From: Benincasa hispida
Lineage: Eukaryota > Streptophyta > Magnoliopsida > Cucurbitales > Cucurbitaceae
Assembly (NCBI RefSeq): GCF_009727055.1
Contig: NC_052359.1
Coordinates: 60,724,908 to 60,788,907, forward strand
Reading direction: 5' to 3'
Length of the DNA stretch: 64,000 nucleotides
Below are positions 1 through 12,199 of this stretch, one piece after another (positions within the stretch are counted from its first letter, which is position 1; the number at the start of each line of letters is the position of its first letter). The notes below the pieces were generated by a model. It saw only the letters and a list, made by a program, of their open reading frames with translations. It was not told the DNA's origin and made no database searches. A program made the position numbers and the translations under genes.

Positions 1-51
1 GAGACACTTGATATCCGCTTATTTCCGCTGGAGGGAATTCCAATCCCTTCA
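1..51 (+). mobile_element. 3' end of a copia-type LTR (element 1)
   Basis: The window opens in the last bases of an LTR that ends ...CCCTTCA, followed two bases later by a plant initiator-methionine tRNA primer-binding site. The same arrangement (LTR end CTTCA, AT spacer, PBS) recurs at 2881-2899. The rest of this LTR lies left of the window. Its sequence differs from the LTR at 9253-11190, so it is another subfamily or strongly diverged. Confidence 0.7.
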
Positions 52-1940
52 ATTGGTATCAGAGCTATCTCGAGTCTCTAAATTTCATTTTTGAACTTTA
101 AGTTTTGGTGGGTAAATGTTATGTATTTTGAATGTTGAATGTTCTATTTTTGCACATTGGATAGTTTTGAAATTGGCATAGCAATTTATTGCTTAATTCA
201 ATCGGTTTATAAGGGCTCATTGTATTTTTTGGCATAAATTTCTTGCAATCGAGTCTGCAATTAAGTCCGTATCATTCATGATCAAGTTTCGACTTCAATT
301 TGGGAAAATTTGGAGCAAGAACAGAGTAAATTGAATGAACGAGCGAAGCAAAGGAAGCTTTCTACCTTAGAGTGTAAGGTTAGAGCGTCACGATGCTCGC
401 CCTACGCTGTAAAGTTAGCTCAACATCGCTACGATCTAGCTGCGGTGTTGCAATGTTGCTTGCATCGCGATGCTGTAAGCAACGCAGGGGTACACTGCGG
501 CAACCTAAAAAGTCAATGTTGTAACACTGGCACAGAGCGTTACAACGCTCCGGAAGTTTGCGTGCACGTCAAGGCTTGTTCGTGGTCGTGGCTTCGAGGC
601 TAATGTGCAGCAGTATAGCAGTTTTTTAGGCTTTTCTAATTTATTCATTTTTTAATTATTAATTTGTAATAATTAATTATATTTATTTGTTTTTCATTAG
701 TTAAATTAATATAAGTATTATATTAATTTAATGAATGTTTAGGATGCCAATTTCGGTCCAATATTGCTTTTATATTGACTATAAATGTTATGTATGATTT
801 AGTTATTATATTGTATCGTGTATGCCATATAGTATAAAAATCCCACCATAGAATAAACATTATTTTATGCATCATTCTAACATAAGTGTTATATTATATA
901 ATTGTATGATTTAATTAAGCATGCTCATGTGTTATATTTAATATAGTTGTTATATTATATGATTACATGCATTTATAACATGTACATACATCATTTTATA
1001 TTATAAGGTGTTATAATGTATAGTATGGATGGATGGATGAATGTCATTATCTTATTCGTTACTTTATTATATAAATGTTATATATAATGTAATGAAAATG
1101 AAGATGCATGGAGTATGACACAACTTTAGTAAACTTATAATTGTAATAATTTTTAAAGTATGTCATTAGATGCATATATTGGTTTTAAATTGTTTTTATT
1201 AATTATTTATAAGTGTTATAAGTTTAGTGAAATTAGAATTAAAATCTATAATAAATAGTTGCATGCAAACATAGGTTAAATTAGTTTTAAATGGTTTAAA
1301 ATTAATTTCATTTAGACCTATGTTAATAATATTTTTAATAAGATTAAAAATAGATCTAATATTTTAATTTTCATTTAATGGGATTAAATTGAATTAAATA
1401 AAATATTAAATTTATAACATCTATTAGGGACCTTTATTTAAGGCTGAAGTATTTAAGTTGATGAAAACGGAACACCCCTACCTAGGAACCGTTCTGGAAG
1501 GTGAATTAGACAATGATGTTATAAGCATGCAATAAATAATTATGTTTATTAAATTGTTTAATAAACAAAAGTCACATATCGTTAAACTATCCAATATAAG
1601 AGTTATATTGGACTATTTTAACAATTCACTTAGATAAATTTATTAGCCTAATTTACCTAAGTAATGGACCTTCATTTGTAAAATACTTAGTGGGAGAAAA
1701 AATATGTATATGATATGTCATTTTTTCACTCATGTTCTCCCTAAAAGTTCACACTGTGACACTCATGCTCGACCTCAAGGTACCCTAGGAGCATCTTCCT
1801 TCAGATGGTATTTGCATGGATTAATATCAAGGTGAACGGAGAAAGTATTTATAGTAAGTGGGAGAAAGATGCGTGTCAATATGTCCTATGGTCTTCTTCA
1901 TTGGTTTGCATCGTGAGATCTTCTTGCACGACCTCGAGTG
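52..1940 (+). mobile_element. Untranslated leader of copia element 1, fused to a partial LTR
   Basis: This is the 5' untranslated leader that follows the PBS. It is related along much of its length to the leader at 2886-5158; for example 1765-1900 resembles 4545-4690, both with a 'cgacctc(g/a)aggtacc' block and 'tttatagtaagtgggag'. It holds a GC-richer patch at 380-600 with many 'gcgttg/cgatgc' words; the corresponding patch in leader 2 is 3190-3340. A 97-codon open stretch here has no recognisable domain. Around 1940 the leader switches abruptly to mid-LTR sequence, so the coding part of element 1 is missing. Confidence 0.65.
54..65 (+). promoter_or_regulatory. Primer-binding site, initiator-Met tRNA type
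   Basis: TGGTATCAGAGC is the usual minus-strand priming site of plant copia elements, complementary to the 3' end of initiator tRNA-Met. It sits two bases after the LTR end, as in most Ty1/copia elements. Confidence 0.8.
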
Positions 1941-2885
1941 CAATTGTTGATTGGATATATACAATGGACATAGAAATATATCTGTAATGTGAAGAGTGCA
2001 ACTGTTGGTCTTTAGTGGAATGCCCGACAGTTAACGAATGGTGAATAATTTAATTAAAGATTATAATTAATTGTATATGATATAATTACTATAATGTATT
2101 TGATACATTATAATATAAAGTATTTATGAGAGGAATTAAATGTTTGAATATGATTCAAATGTTAATTATATGAATTAGATTTATATAATTAAAATTTAAT
2201 ATAAATGTGATTTATATTAAATGTCATTAGTGAGAGAAAAGAAACTATAGGTTATATATTGTATATGATACAATATTAAACAATATGTTATATGTTGTAT
2301 ATGATATAACATATGATTATATGAATATATAATAAATTGGTTATTATATAGTTGTTATAATTTTAATTATGAATTAAAATTATTTATTAATTATGTTATT
2401 AAAATAATTTTTTATTTTATCTTAAAATTAATTAAGGGGGAGGAGTTACAACTACCTACCCCTTTTTTCTCTCTACCACATACATGGTTTGTGGATGAAG
2501 GGGTCTTTATCTTCTTCCTGTAAAACAAAGAAGGCATGTGAGAATAAAATCAAATTACAAAGACCTAATTACTTTTCCTCTCAGAAAATCCTTCCTCATT
2601 TTCCCTCTTCCTAAAATCAGTTAGAGCCCACCACTCATGGATCTATCTTCCAGAGGATACTGAGGTTTCATACGTGGTTGTGCCCTTGGTTGGAAATCGT
2701 TTACGTTGAAGAGAGTCTTCAAGAGTAAGGATTTTTGAAACTCTAAATTTCTTTTTATAGAGCATGTTGTATTTATTTGTTAAGATGCATAATCTGTTTG
2801 TATTTCTCTGTAAACTTTAATTCTGTGAAATTGGGATTTGGGACGATCTTGCTTCCGCTCAAGGGCTCTTCAATGGGATCCTTCA
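1941..2885 (+). mobile_element. 5'-truncated LTR of copia element 2
   Basis: From 'ttgattgg' near 1946 the sequence follows the second half of the complete LTR at 9253-11190 (from about 10110) through to the LTR end CTTCA at 2885. Over about 190 aligned bases (2110-2280 against 10430-10590) I count roughly seven differences by eye, mostly transitions, so the two LTRs are related but not young. About the first 860 bases of the LTR are missing. It serves as the 5' LTR of the gag-pol element downstream. Confidence 0.8.
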
Positions 2886-5158
2886 ATTGGTATCAGAGAC
2901 AGGTTTAGATCCCAAAATTCTATTTTTTTTTAATTAATTTTTTGTAGTGATGGTGGGTGTTTTTATCTTACTGCATTCTATGTAGAACTCATGTAATGAA
3001 TGGCTATTATGAATGTGTTTCTTGGTTGATGGATGTTATTGGGATAGGGCATAGATTTATGGCTTTTCATCTTTACAATTTGGTTGTAAGGGCCCATGTT
3101 TTGGGGAAATTAAATGCTACAGAGTCTGTATTCTTAATGTATCCAGTCATTCGGTTATTCCCAGATGTTTTCTAGCATAACAGGGCTGTTTTTGGACGTC
3201 GATTCGAGGAAGATCGATTTTATGCAGTAGCAGATTGTATCATAGCGTCGTAACGCTTCAAGCAGCGAATAGAGAAATTTCTCTGTAGCGTTGCGACACT
3301 AGGCACAGTGTCGTGATGCTGCATGGCAGAGAAATTTCTCCCGTTTGCTCGTGGTTCGCCCTGTTCGACGGCAGTTTAGTTGATGGTTGGACCAGTTCAT
3401 GGCTTTGTTCGAGCAATTCAAGGCCCAGTTCATTTGTTTCAAACTAGATGACTTTTATTAATGTAATAATTAGCCTTTTTTGTTTTATTAGTGTTCTATG
3501 GCGATTCATTAACTTTTAGTTTTTAAAACACATGTGATGTATGTTTTATTAATTAATATGTCATATTGTATGTCATATACACTTAAAAATCCCATCATTG
3601 GTTATGCATTTATTTTCCTGTATCATTTTACATTATAAGTGTTATAATATTAGAATATGCATGATTTAATTATATAGCATGCTCTTGCATCATATAGTAT
3701 AATTGTTATACTATATACATGCATGCATTAATAACATATACATGCATCATGTATATTACAAGAGTTATAATATAAAGTATGAATGTATATTTTTTTTTAG
3801 TATGTTATTAATGTCTTTCATTACTTTATCATATGTAATTGTTATATATATTAGTAATGAAATTGAGATTGCATGTAGCATGACACTACCTTAGGTTAAT
3901 TTATAAATGTTATGATTAACTAAAATATGTCAAGAATGCAATGAATAGTTTTTTATTGTTTCATTTATTTATAATCGTTATAACTAAATGAAATTAGAAT
4001 TAAAATCAATAATTAAGAATTGCATGCAAACCTTATGCTCTAATCATTTTTTAAAATTTTTTTAAAACATGGTTGAGATAGACCTAAGATCACATTTCTA
4101 ATAGGATTAGAAATCTTAGTTTAATCTTTTAATCAGTTTAGTAGGATTAAATTGATTGTTAATAAAAGATTAAATATGTGACAAATGTATCTATAAGAGA
4201 ACTTTTGTCTAAGGCGGATTCTGTCTAGGCTGGGGTACTTAAGATGACGAAAATGTCGCACTCCTACCTGCCTGGAAAGGTGAATTAGATAGATTTATTA
4301 CATGAGCAAGTTTGATTGAAGTCTATTAAAGAGTTTAATGGACCTTAATGAAAATTGTTTAACTATCCAAAGACAAGTGTTGTTTTTAGGCAAATTAAAC
4401 AATCACTTAATTAAAAATCAGTAGCCGAATTTTTCTAAGTTAACTAACCCTAGATAAAACGCTCAGTGGGAGGAAAATGAGGTATATGATACTTTATTTC
4501 ATCCACTTCATGTTTCTCCTTTAAAGTTCACACCGTGAGATCTATACTCGACCTCGAGGTACCATAGGTGTCCCCCTAGGGTGGCATTTGTATAGATCAA
4601 TTAAGGTGAATGAAAAGAGTGTTTATAGTAAGTGGGAGTAGGACGTGTGATAACATATCCCTCGGTCTCTCTCATTAGGTTGAAATAAAGTTTCATGCAT
4701 CGCCTCGTGGTATCGTGGGTGTCCCCTTAAAGGATGACAGTTTTGCATGACGCTTTATTCAATCTCCAGAAATGGATAAGGTTGCTTTAGTTTCATATCC
4801 CAATTGGTTTTTTCCTACGGTTGGCTCATTGAGCCGAAACTCTAGAACCTAAAATGAAGGGTTACACTTACAAGAATTGTTAAGCAAGTTAATAAATTCT
4901 AGACCGAAAAATGGTGACTATTAGTAGCAGTGACAAGGTGCTGTTTCTGTCTAATGGTTGAGAATGTCTCATTTAAGTGAAGAGGCACTTGACCACCTTA
5001 CGGTGACTTTTATCCTGCCTCACTGAAACATAATTGCAAAATAGATGTCACTTAGGGTACATTAAACTATTTTGCTAAAAAATGATTAGTTGTTTTAGTG
5101 GTTTAATGCAAGTAGAATAATAATAAATAATTTGTATTGTTTCAACAAATTTATTACA
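2886..5158 (+). mobile_element. Long untranslated leader of copia element 2
   Basis: About 2.3 kb of AT-rich sequence lies between the PBS and the gag start. It has no coding sequence of note. A GC-richer patch (3190-3340) carries repeated 'gtcgtgatgc' and 'gcgttgcgac' words. Parts from about 3550 on resemble leader 1, so both elements belong to one family with an unusually long leader. Confidence 0.65.
2888..2899 (+). promoter_or_regulatory. Primer-binding site of copia element 2
   Basis: TGGTATCAGAGA follows the LTR end by two bases. It matches the initiator tRNA-Met type site at 54-65 except for the last base. Confidence 0.8.
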
Positions 5159-6026
5159 ATGGCTATCGCTACTCTAAACTTGCTCGATGCTAACAAATTA
5201 ATGGGCGAAAACTATACATCTTGGAAAAATACGATCAACATAATTTTGATCATTGATGATCTTCGATTCATCCTGATGGAGGATTGTCCTCACATTCTTG
5301 CTCCAAATGCTCCTTGAAACGTTTGAGAGGCACACGAGTGCTGGACAAGGGCGAACGAAAAGGCCCGAGCACATATCTTGGTTAGTCTTACTGGAGTTTT
5401 GACAAAGAAACATGAGCCCATGCTCACGTCTCGTGAGATCATGGAATCCCTGAGGGGAATGTTTGGACAACTATCCCCATAGCTCAGACATGACACTCTG
5501 AAACACATCTTCAATGCCAGTATGCAAGAATGGGCATCTATTCGGGAACATGTTCTCAACATGGTAGTCCACTTCGATGTGGCGGAGATGAATGGGTCTA
5601 GCATCGATGAAGCCAGTCAGATTAGCTTTATTTTGGAATCTTTACCTGAAAGTTTCCTCTACTTTCGTAGCAATGCTGTTTTGAACAGGATTGACTACAA
5701 CTTGACTACCTTGTTCAATGAGCTACAAATCTTCCAATCCTTGCATAAAAACAAGGATAATAAAGGTGAGGAAAATGTTGCTTCATCTTTCAAGAAGTTC
5801 CACAAAGGTTCGACCTCTGGAACTAAGTTTATATCTCTTCCTCCGGCACCAAAAAATGGAAGAAGAAGAAAGGTGGGAAGGGGAAAAGCTAACCCTGTAG
5901 TTGTTGCATAAAGAGGCAGAAGGCCAGTCAAGGCTGCAAAGGAAATCTGTTTCCATTGCAACCAAGATGGTCATTGGAAAAAGAACTGCCCCAAATACTT
6001 GGTAGAAAAGAAGAATGGCAAGTAAG
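5159..6026 (+). pseudogene. Copia gag (capsid and zinc knuckle), broken
   Basis: The frame starts at the ATG at 5159 (MAIATLNLLDANKLMGENY...), a copia gag N-terminus followed by a retrotransposon gag (UBN2-like) domain. The same frame is cut by stops at about 5315, 5324 and 5480, then runs open from 5522 to 5911. After another stop at 5909 it continues into a CCHC zinc knuckle (CFHCNQDGHWKKNCP), the nucleic-acid-binding part of gag, at about 5949-5993. The basic linker before the knuckle (KNGRRRKVGRGKA) is typical. The product would package element RNA into virus-like particles; with four or more stops it is non-functional. Confidence 0.85.
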
Positions 6027-6059
6027 GTAAATATGATTTACTTGTATTGGAAACTTGCT

Positions 6060-7320
6060 TAGTGGAGAATGATGATTCTTCCTAGATTATCGATTTTAGG
6101 CCACTAACCACGTTTGTTCTTCGTTTCAGGGAATTAGTTCCTGGCGTCAACTAGATGCTAGTGAGATGACGATGCAGGTTGGGGCACGTCGTCTCGACTG
6201 TGGTAGTGGAAGGTCTTTGGTTCGCTTTACATACAAAATTTCTTATATTAGAAAATGTATATGTAGTTCCCGATTTAAAAATGAACTTTGTTTCTGTAAA
6301 GTATTTGCTTGAACAAAGTTATGCTATCAAATTCATTGTTACTAAAGTGTTTATTTCCAAAAATGGTGTTGATATTTGTTCTACAAAACTGGAAAACAAC
6401 CTTTATGTGCTAAAATCTTTAGCTAATAAGGCACTCCATAACACTAAAATGTTTAAGACTGCAGTAACTCAACATAAAAGACTTAGAATCTCTCCTAAAG
6501 AAAATGCCCAACTTTGGAATTTAAGACTAGGACACATCAATCTCAATAAGATCGAGAGATTGTTGAAGACTAGACTTCTAAGTGAGTTATAAGAAAATTC
6601 TTTATCTGTGTGTGAGTCTTGCCTTGAAGGCAAAATGACTAAAAGACCTTTTACTGGAAAAGGTCACAGGGTCAAAGAACCTCTAGAGCTAGTACATTCA
6701 GACCTTTGTGGTTCGATGAATGTCAAAGCTAAAGGAGGTTATGAATATTTCATCACCTTTACTGATGATTATTCAAGATATGGGTACGTTTATTTAATGC
6801 AACATAAGTTTGAATCTTTTGAAAAGTTCAAAGAATTCATGGCTGAAGTTGAAAATGCATTACACAAAATGATTAAAACATTTAGATCAGATCGAGGTGG
6901 AGAGTTTATGGATTTAAAATCCTAGAACTATTTGATAGAACATGGAATAGTATCCCAACTCTCAGCATCTGGTACACCTTAGCATAATGGTGTATCAAAA
7001 AGGAGAAATCAAACCCTGTTAGACATGGTTAGGATTATGATGAGTTACACTTCCTTACCTGACTTGTTTTTGGGTTATGCAGTAGAGACTACAGTGTACA
7101 TCTTGAACTGCGTTCTGTCCAAGAGTGTTACTAGAACACCTTTGGAATTATAGAATAGTCGTAAAGCTAGTTTACGTCATTTCAGAATCTGGGGTTGTCC
7201 AACACATGTGCTCTGAGGAAAATCTTAAAAAACTGGAACCTCGTTCAAAATTGTGCCTATTTGTAGGCTACCCCAAAGGAACGAGAGGGGGTTAATTCTT
7301 TAATCCTAAGGAAAATAAAG
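6060..7320 (+). pseudogene. Copia protease and integrase, broken
   Basis: The aspartic protease active site should read DSGA. Here it is damaged: a one-base loss near 6098 turns it into D-F-R and shifts the frame. The GAG-pre-integrase segment is clear (LWNLRLGHINLNKIERLL, about 6512-6565), followed by the cysteine pair of the zinc-binding region (CESC, near 6612) and the integrase core. The first two catalytic aspartates are visible (HSDLCG near 6698; FRSDRGGEF near 6880-6906). The expected third catalytic residue, glutamate of the usual GVSERRN motif, reads GVSKRRN near 6990-7010. Stops interrupt it at about 6590, 6923, 6978 and 7153. Confidence 0.85.
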
Positions 7321-7609
7321 TGTTTGTGTCGACAAATGCTACTTTTTTGAAGAAACCCACATAGGAGAGCACAAGCCCCGCAGTAAAATTGTGTTGAATG
7401 AACTTTCCAAAGAAACTACTGAACCTTCAACAAGAGTTGTTGAAGAACCCAATACCTCAATAAGAGTTGTTGAACTTGAATCATCTAGTGGGTCAAATCT
7501 ACCTCAAGTGTTAAGAGAAACTCGATGCAGTGAGAGGGATGCGAACCCACTTGTCCGTTACATGGGTTTAACTGAAATCCTAGCTATATCCTAGCTATGG
7601 TAGCCATTG

Positions 7610-9115
7610 TCTTATAAGAAGGCAATGGAGGATGTTGACAAAGATGAGTGGATCAAAGCTTTGGATCTCGAAATGGAATCGATGTATTTCAATTATTTTT
7701 GGGATCTTGTAGATCTACCTGATGGGGTTAAATTTATAGGTTGCAAATGAATCTACAAGAGAAAACGAGGTGCTGATAGGGAGATGCAAACCTTCAAGGC
7801 TAAACTGGTGGCAAAGGGTTATACCCAGGTTGAGGGAGTTGACTATGAGGAGACTTTCTCACCTATTGCCATGTTGAAGTCTATCCAGATACTCTTGTCT
7901 ATTACCTCATATTATGACTATGAGATTGGAAAATGGATGTTAAGACTGCTTTTCTGAATAGCAATCTTGAGGAGACCATCTATATGAAGTAGCTCAAGGG
8001 ATTCATAACCCAAGGTCAAGAGCAAAACGTTTGTAGGCTTAATCGGTCCATTTATGGACTGAAGCATGCTTCTCGATCTTGGAACATAAGGTTTGATACT
8101 GCGATCAAATCTTATGGCTTTGATCAAAATGTTGATGAACTTTGTGTATATAAGAGGATCATCAACAGTTCAGTAGCTTTCTTAGTGTTATATGTAGATG
8201 ATATCCTACTCATTAGGAATGACGTACATCTACTGATTGAAGTTATGAACTGGTTAGCAACCAAATTCCAAATGAAAGATTTGGGAGAAACTCAGTTTGT
8301 TTTAGGCATTCAGATTTTTAGAGATCAAAAGAAAAAATGCTAGCTCTGTCTCAAGCATTGTATATTGACAAGATGCTTGCCAAGTATTCGATACATAACT
8401 CCAAAAGAGGTTTGTTACCTTTCAGGCATGGAGTTACATTGTTTAAGGAACAGGTTGAGGAAATTAGACGGATCCCCTATGCATCGACTGTTGGCAGCCT
8501 GATGTATGTGATGTTATGTATGAGACCTGACATCTGCTATGCGGTAGGGATAGTTAGTAGATATCAGTCTAATCCAGGATATGATCACTGGACCACCGTT
8601 AAAAATATCCTCAAGTATCTACGGAGAATGAGAGATTACATGCTCGTGTATGGTTCTAAGGATTTGATCCTTACTGGATACACAGACTCTGATTTTTCAG
8701 ACTGATAAGGATTCTAGGAAATTCACATTAGGATCAGTATTCACTCTTAACAGAGGGGTAATAGTCTGGAGGAGCACCAAGCAAGGGTGTATTACTAACT
8801 CTACTATGGAGGTCGAGTATGTAGCGGCTTGTAAAGTTTCTAAGGAAGTTGTTTGGCTCAGGAAATTCTTGATAGATCTGTAAGTTGTTCCAGACATGTC
8901 AAAGCCCACCACACTTTATTATGATAATAGTGGTGTTGTGGCTAATTCTTGTGAGCCTAGGAGTCACAAGCGTGATAAAAACATAGAGTGGAAGTATCAT
9001 CTCATTTGAGAGATTGTACATCGTCGATGCTTCGGAGTATAATGTTACTGATCCATTTACAAAGGGCCTCAGGGTTAAGGTGTTTGAAGGTCACCTGTAG
9101 AATATGGGTCTATGA
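7610..9115 (+). pseudogene. Copia reverse transcriptase and RNase H, broken
   Basis: Reverse transcriptase begins near 7625 (DKDEWIKALDLEM). The catalytic blocks are still readable: the [10 protein letters not shown] region (about 7800-7830), [10 protein letters not shown] (near 7930-7965) and LYVDDILLI (8190-8216), with the metal-binding aspartates intact. A one-base loss near 7926 shifts the frame, and stops occur near 7749 and 7987. RNase H follows: TDSDF near 8682, then a one-base insertion that breaks the frame, and a later segment near 8800-9100 with the usual 'gag tat gta gcg gct tgt' (EYVAAC) and a terminal NMGL. Length and order are those of a full copia pol. Confidence 0.85.
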
Positions 9116-9235
9116 GACAGGCCATGTTTAGACTAGGGAAAGTGGGAAATTTGTATGGGCGGCTTATGCCCTAGTTTATTGTTTTGTGTACTTTGTATTA
9201 TAGTTTGGCTTTTACATTGTACACCCCACTAGCTT

Positions 9236-9252
9236 TAAGTTAAGTGGGAGAT
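9236..9252 (+). promoter_or_regulatory. Polypurine tract of copia element 2
   Basis: The stretch 'taagtgggagat' lies directly before the LTR start TGTTGGGG. In copia elements this purine run primes plus-strand synthesis. A very similar 'gtgggagat' precedes the LTR at 31843. Confidence 0.75.
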
Positions 9253-11190
9253 TGTTGGGGTTGATACCCTAAATCTCGTAGGGTCTTATAGTTTGTAATA
9301 GTATTATACAAACTTATTATTTATTTAATAATATATATGATGTTTTATTTTAAAATTAGTTGCATTAACCACAAACCGATAAACTAGCATCCAAAGTTAT
9401 CTTGTAGCTTAAACATGTATGTATAGACATACGAGTGGATCATGTTTAAGTGATAACCTAAATGGTCTGTAGTAAATGGATAAGGCTGGATACCTTATCC
9501 TGGTGACACTACGAGTATGGCCTGCTTTGTAAGTGTTACAATTGTTGTAAAGTGCTACAAATGATCCGATCCTGATCATTTAAGTGAAGACATGTGAGCA
9601 GGGATATTCTATACAAAGGAGTTTATATAAGACCGGACCATGAAATGTTTAGTTTTATTATATAATGCCTTTCATAATAGAGATTTACATTTCATCAGGA
9701 TGACCATAGGTAATAACCTGAATCCCGAGTGAGTTGTGAACTCTTGCCTATGAAGGCGGTCATTTGATTTGTATAGGTGAGAGTGGCTAGATCGTTGACT
9801 CAATAAGCCTACCATTTTGAAGTTTCGTCTGATTGAGGAGCTGGGAACACAGCTACACAAGAAGGAATTCACTTCTTCCCCGAGGTCAAGGCAAGTAGAT
9901 AGATTACTCCCTTAAGGGCTGATTCTAGGGTTTGAACAATATGGCACCACACCCTCTCCTGGCTCGAGAGGTGTTTAGTCATGTTGGACTATGATCCATT
10001 GTTCATTAGAAGGATCAGTGGTATTTAAGGAGCTAGATGTAACTACAAGGGCAAAACGGTAACTTTGGCCTAGCTATTTTTACGAGCAATTTGTGAAGGG
10101 TCATCGTACTATTGATTGGTTATATACAATGGACACAGAAGTATATCTGTAGTGCGAAGAGTACAGTTGTTGGTTTTTAGTGGAATGCCCGAAAATTAGT
10201 AGATGTCAAACAATTTAATTAAAGAGTTTAATTAATTATTCACAAACCGTTGGAGCTTCAAGCTACAGGTCCATAAGGTCCCCTTGGTAGCTCAAAGGAT
10301 TTAATGAGGATTAAGTTTTAGATTAATTTGAATTGTTCAAATTAAATGAGAGAATTAATTATATGTGATATAATTAAGTTTACTTAATTATATGTGACAT
10401 AATTACTACAATAAGTTTGATACATTATAATATAAAGTATTATGAGAGGAATTAAATGTTTGAATATGATTCAAATGTTAATTATATGAATTAGATTTAT
10501 ATAATTAAAATTTAATGTAAATGTGATTTATATTAAATGTCATTGGTGAGAGAAGAGAAATTATAGGTTATATATTGTATATAATATAATATTAAACTAT
10601 ATGTTATATGTTGTATATGATATAATATATGATTATATGAATATATAATAAATTGGTTATTATATATTTGTTATAATTTTAATTATGAATTAAAATTATT
10701 TATTAATTATGTTATCATTAAATAATTTTTTATTTAATTTTAAAATTAATCAAGGGGAGGAAGCCCTTTTTTATCTCCACCACATATGTGGTTTATGGAT
10801 GAAGGGGTCTTTATCTTCTTCCTACAAAAGTGAGAAGGCATGTGAGAACAAAACAGAAATACAGAGACCTAATTACTTTTCCTCTCAGAAAATCCTTCCT
10901 CATTTTCCTTCTTCACAAAAGCAGTTAGAGCCCACCATTCCTGGATCCATCTTCCAGAAGATACCGAGGTTTCATACGTGGTTATGCCCTTGGTTGGAAA
11001 TGGTTACATTGAAGAGAGTTTTCAAGAAGTAAGGGTTTCTGAAACCCTAAATTTCTTTTTATAGAGAATGTTGTATTTATTTGTTAAGATGCATAATATG
11101 TTTGTTTTTCTTTGTAAAACTTTAATTATGTGAAATTGGGATATGGGACGATCTCGCTTCTGCTCAAGGGTCCTTTAATGGGATCCTTCC
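9253..11190 (+). mobile_element. Complete 3' LTR of copia element 2
   Basis: This 1,938-bp LTR starts TGTTGGGGTTGATACCC and ends GGGATCCTTCC, where the parallel LTR at 2885 ends CTTCA. Related LTRs of the same superfamily recur at 16739, 25218, 31843, 33658 (minus) and, more distantly, 31449 (minus) and 50123. Shared landmarks are a 'gtataagacc..accatgaaatg' block (here 9626-9655), 'aggatgaccatagg', and a 'gtgaagggtca...ttgattgg' block (10095-10120). The bases after 11190 begin CTGTC, which would be the right half of a 5-bp target duplication whose left half is off-window. Confidence 0.85.
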
Positions 11191-12100
11191 CTGTCACCAT
11201 AAAATGACATTTTTCCCAATTAAGCACAAAATTTGTTTCCTCGCATCTAGCAAGTACAACTTCAAGGCTGTTGAGACAGGTCAAATAAGAATTTCCAAAG
11301 ACTGAAACTCATCCATGAATACTTCCATAGATTTTTCAAGAAAATAGAAAAAGATAGCCATCATACATCTTTGAAATGTCCTTAGTGTGTTGCATAGCCC
11401 AAACAACATGCGTCCGAACGTGAACGTTCCATGGGGATAAGTGAAAATTGTTTTCTCCTTGTTTTTCGGGGCCATTAAGATATGATTATAGCAAGAATAT
11501 CCATCCAAATGTAGTAGAACTCCTTTCCAACGAATCAGCCAAGCATTTGATCAATATAGAGGAGTGAAAAATGATCTTTCTTAGTTAACGCATTCAACTT
11601 CCTATAGTCCATGCAGATGCGTCATCCAGTAACCGATCTGGATGGAATTAACTCGTTGTTGCTATAGATCACCACAGTTGTACCGTCTTTCTTTGGCACG
11701 TATTGCACTGGACTCACCAGGTGCTATCAGAAATGGGGTAGATAATCCCTTTGTCGAGCCATTTGATAATTTTTTTTCTTCACTACCTCCTTTATAATGG
11801 GATTGAGCCTGCGTTAGGGCTCAATTGATCCCATTTTTTTTCTTCCAATCTGATTTTGTGCATACAATAAAAGGGTTGATCCTTCTGATATCAGCCAACG
11901 TCCATCCTATTGCACGTGTATGCTTCTTGAATATTTGCAATAAAAGTTTAGCTGAATTTATAACTGGTAAAGTGTTGTTGTTGTCAAGGAAAGCATATTT
12001 AAGATGATCCATGAGAGGTTTAAGCTCAAGCATTGGTGGCTCCTCAAAAGAAGGGAATGTTGGTTTTGAATGTCGTTCATCCAATCATAGTGGCTCAAAT
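11191..12100 (-). pseudogene. Athila-type gypsy reverse transcriptase, truncated
   Basis: Read on the minus strand, 12084-11821 gives the start of pol (MLELKPLMDHLKYAFLDNNN...), and 11508-11281 gives the RT core with TYPHGTFTFGRMLFGLCN and TFQRCM, all typical of Ty3/gypsy elements of the Athila/Tat branch. The catalytic F-M-D-D box reads FMDE (near 11308-11325), so the second aspartate is replaced by glutamate. The protein breaks off just after CHFM (about 11200), exactly where the copia LTR begins. The remaining RT, RNase H and integrase should lie left of the window. Stops and frameshifts elsewhere make it a pseudogene. Confidence 0.85.
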
Positions 12101-12199
12101 GTCTTCGTGCATTCTCCTAACGCATGGACCTCATAGCCTTGGTCCACTTCTTGATTCTCTTCCTCAAATAGTTGGGTTGATTTAATGAGTTGACAAGAT

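Larger units (their letters stand above)
1941..11190 (+). mobile_element. Ty1/copia retrotransposon, decayed, with truncated 5' LTR
   Basis: The element runs partial 5' LTR, PBS, leader, gag, protease, integrase, reverse transcriptase, RNase H, polypurine tract and 3' LTR. Integrase comes before reverse transcriptase, which defines the copia order. The right end lies against an Athila-type element of opposite orientation, interrupted inside its reverse transcriptase, so this copia probably inserted there. The left end is not a clean insertion boundary, because it joins the leader of another copia copy. Many stops and frameshifts show that it cannot make its own proteins. Confidence 0.85.

Noticed and set aside
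310..603. 97-codon open frame after the first PBS
   Set aside because: It lies in the copia leader, has no recognisable domain, and falls in the GC-richer patch where open frames arise by chance.
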